Positions 63,436 through 64,000 of a DNA stretch of 64,000 bases are shown here, piece after piece. A model generated the notes under the pieces. The model did no database searches. It saw only the letters and a program-made list of their open reading frames with translations, and was not told the DNA's origin. Made by a program: the position numbers and the translations under genes. The stretch's first letter is position 1. The number at the start of each line of letters is the position of its first letter. Source of the stretch: Glacieibacterium sp965200405 (lineage in GTDB: Bacteria; Pseudomonadota; Alphaproteobacteria; Sphingomonadales; Sphingomonadaceae); contig NZ_OZ241356.1 of the NCBI RefSeq assembly GCF_965200405.1, positions 682,001 through 746,000 on the forward strand, given 5' to 3'.

Positions 63436-64000
63436 CTAGTTCGCGAACCTCAGGGTGACGCGCTCGCCGCCATAAGGCTGGCCGATGGCGCTGCTCTCGA
63501 ACTCGACGCGCTGGTGCGGCGCAAGGGCGGCGACCGGCGGGGCGATGCGCCAGCTGAAGGTCACGGCGTTGCCGGGATCGACGAGGTGCCCGGTGATCGC
63601 TCCCACTTCCTGGCGGACGGCCGTCGGGTTGGTGACCGTGCCGGCGATGACGAACAGCGGGCGGCCGTCGGCAAGCGCCTGGCGATCGACGCTGAAGCCG
63701 ATGGTCAGCGGCGAGACCACCGGTGCGGGGCGGTTGACCAGGCGGTCGAGCCACGGGACCTGCGACAGGTCGACGGGTGGCAGGATGATGCGCGGCAGGG
63801 GAATCTTGCCGAGGTCGAGCCCGGGCACCCACATCGCCGCCGCTCCCGCCGTGAATGCCAGGCCGAGGATGACGGCAAGGGCATTCTTGAGCAGCGTGCG
63901 CGACCGGGGCGCGTCGTCGGTCGCCGGCTCGTCGATGTCGGGCGCGGGGGTCCAGGCGAGCTGCTCCGGGGTCGGCGCGGGCTCGGGCGCCGGAGCGGTG
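63436..64000 (-). CDS. Membrane-anchored DUF3426-like protein, C-terminal part (5' cut by window)
   Basis: The frame is open through the window end, so the N-terminus is outside. Reading from the edge: a Pro/Ala/Glu-rich linker (EPAPTPEQLAW, PDIDEPATDDAPRS), a membrane helix (NALAVILGLAFTAGAAAMW), then a beta-rich domain with LTIGFSVDRQALADGRPLFVIAGTVTNPTAVRQEVG that ends QPYGGERVTLRFAN. Alphaproteobacterial proteins with a zinc ribbon, TM segment and DUF3426 have this plan; the zinc ribbon would lie beyond 64000. The internal ATG at 63834 is not the true start. Confidence 0.72.
   Translation of the reverse strand, partial: TAPAPEPAPTPEQLAWTPAPDIDEPATDDAPRSRTLLKNALAVILGLAFTAGAAAMWVPGLDLGKIPLPRIILPPVDLSQVPWLDRLVNRPAPVVSPLTIGFSVDRQALADGRPLFVIAGTVTNPTAVRQEVGAITGHLVDPGNAVTFSWRIAPPVAALAPHQRVEFESSAIGQPYGGERVTLRFAN

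Overview
The window is high-GC chromosomal DNA from an alphaproteobacterium, most likely a member of the Sphingomonadales. Pointers are a PEPxxWA-type C-terminal sorting signal, UPF0262 and DUF2948 proteins, an epoxyqueuosine reductase/PBP1A neighbourhood, and a TonB receptor - SapC - cupin - flavin halogenase cluster of the kind common in sphingomonads and caulobacters. No phage, plasmid or insertion-sequence genes are visible.

Layout. 1-4700: tail of TamA and complete TamB (outer-membrane protein assembly). 4915-6491: two convergent genes, an asparagine-synthetase amidotransferase domain and a FIST sensor protein, that are both cut off where they meet. 6538-8530: aldehyde dehydrogenase with its DUF779 partner. 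8720-11458: small exported proteins (pseudoazurin, PEPxxWA-CTERM protein, CHRD protein) and a VOC protein. 11596-17207: Tat-type beta-helix protein, MaeB malic enzyme and two exported proteins of unknown function. 17407-22115: tRNA-Gly(CCC), dienelactone hydrolase, then a compact minus-strand operon (hybrid histidine kinase, PurU, ThDP decarboxylase, FAD/NAD-binding protein) running back from 25131. 25308-30766: CorA, UPF0262, Dcd, a VapBC-like toxin-antitoxin pair, a thioredoxin-reductase-like flavoprotein, MurA and DUF2948. 30844-35874: HPP membrane protein and an EmrA-EmrB-NodT-type tripartite efflux operon. 35965-40188: CDF transporter, a tandem duplication carrying the 5' end of an MFS gene, the intact MFS gene, a MoeB/ThiF enzyme and a DsrE-like protein. 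40244-44220: PBP1A, QueG, GST. 44299-44804: tandem array of palindromic REP doublets. 44865-51576: glutamate synthase operon (gltD - DUF2059 - gltB - small coiled coil). 51730-53598: UppP and an NDUFA9-like NAD(P)-binding protein. 53789: tRNA-Leu(CAG). 54633-61356: TonB receptor/SapC/cupin/halogenase cluster. 61665-64000: glycine-zipper protein, acyl-CoA dehydrogenase, and the C-terminal part of a membrane-anchored DUF3426-like protein.

The most notable items are: (a) the receptor - SapC - cupin - halogenase cluster, a plausible but poorly characterised uptake-plus-oxidation system, in which the cupin gene carries a one-base frameshift in this sequence; (b) a roughly 435-518 bp tandem duplication that leaves a 62-codon MFS remnant between REP doublets of opposite orientation; (c) a 200-bp-period array of three REP doublets; (d) the mutually truncating asnB-like/FIST junction; (e) a 180-bp patch of about 47% GC inside gltB; and (f) a G8 tract directly upstream of the TonB receptor start. 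All functional names come from reading motifs and family resemblance; no database search was run.
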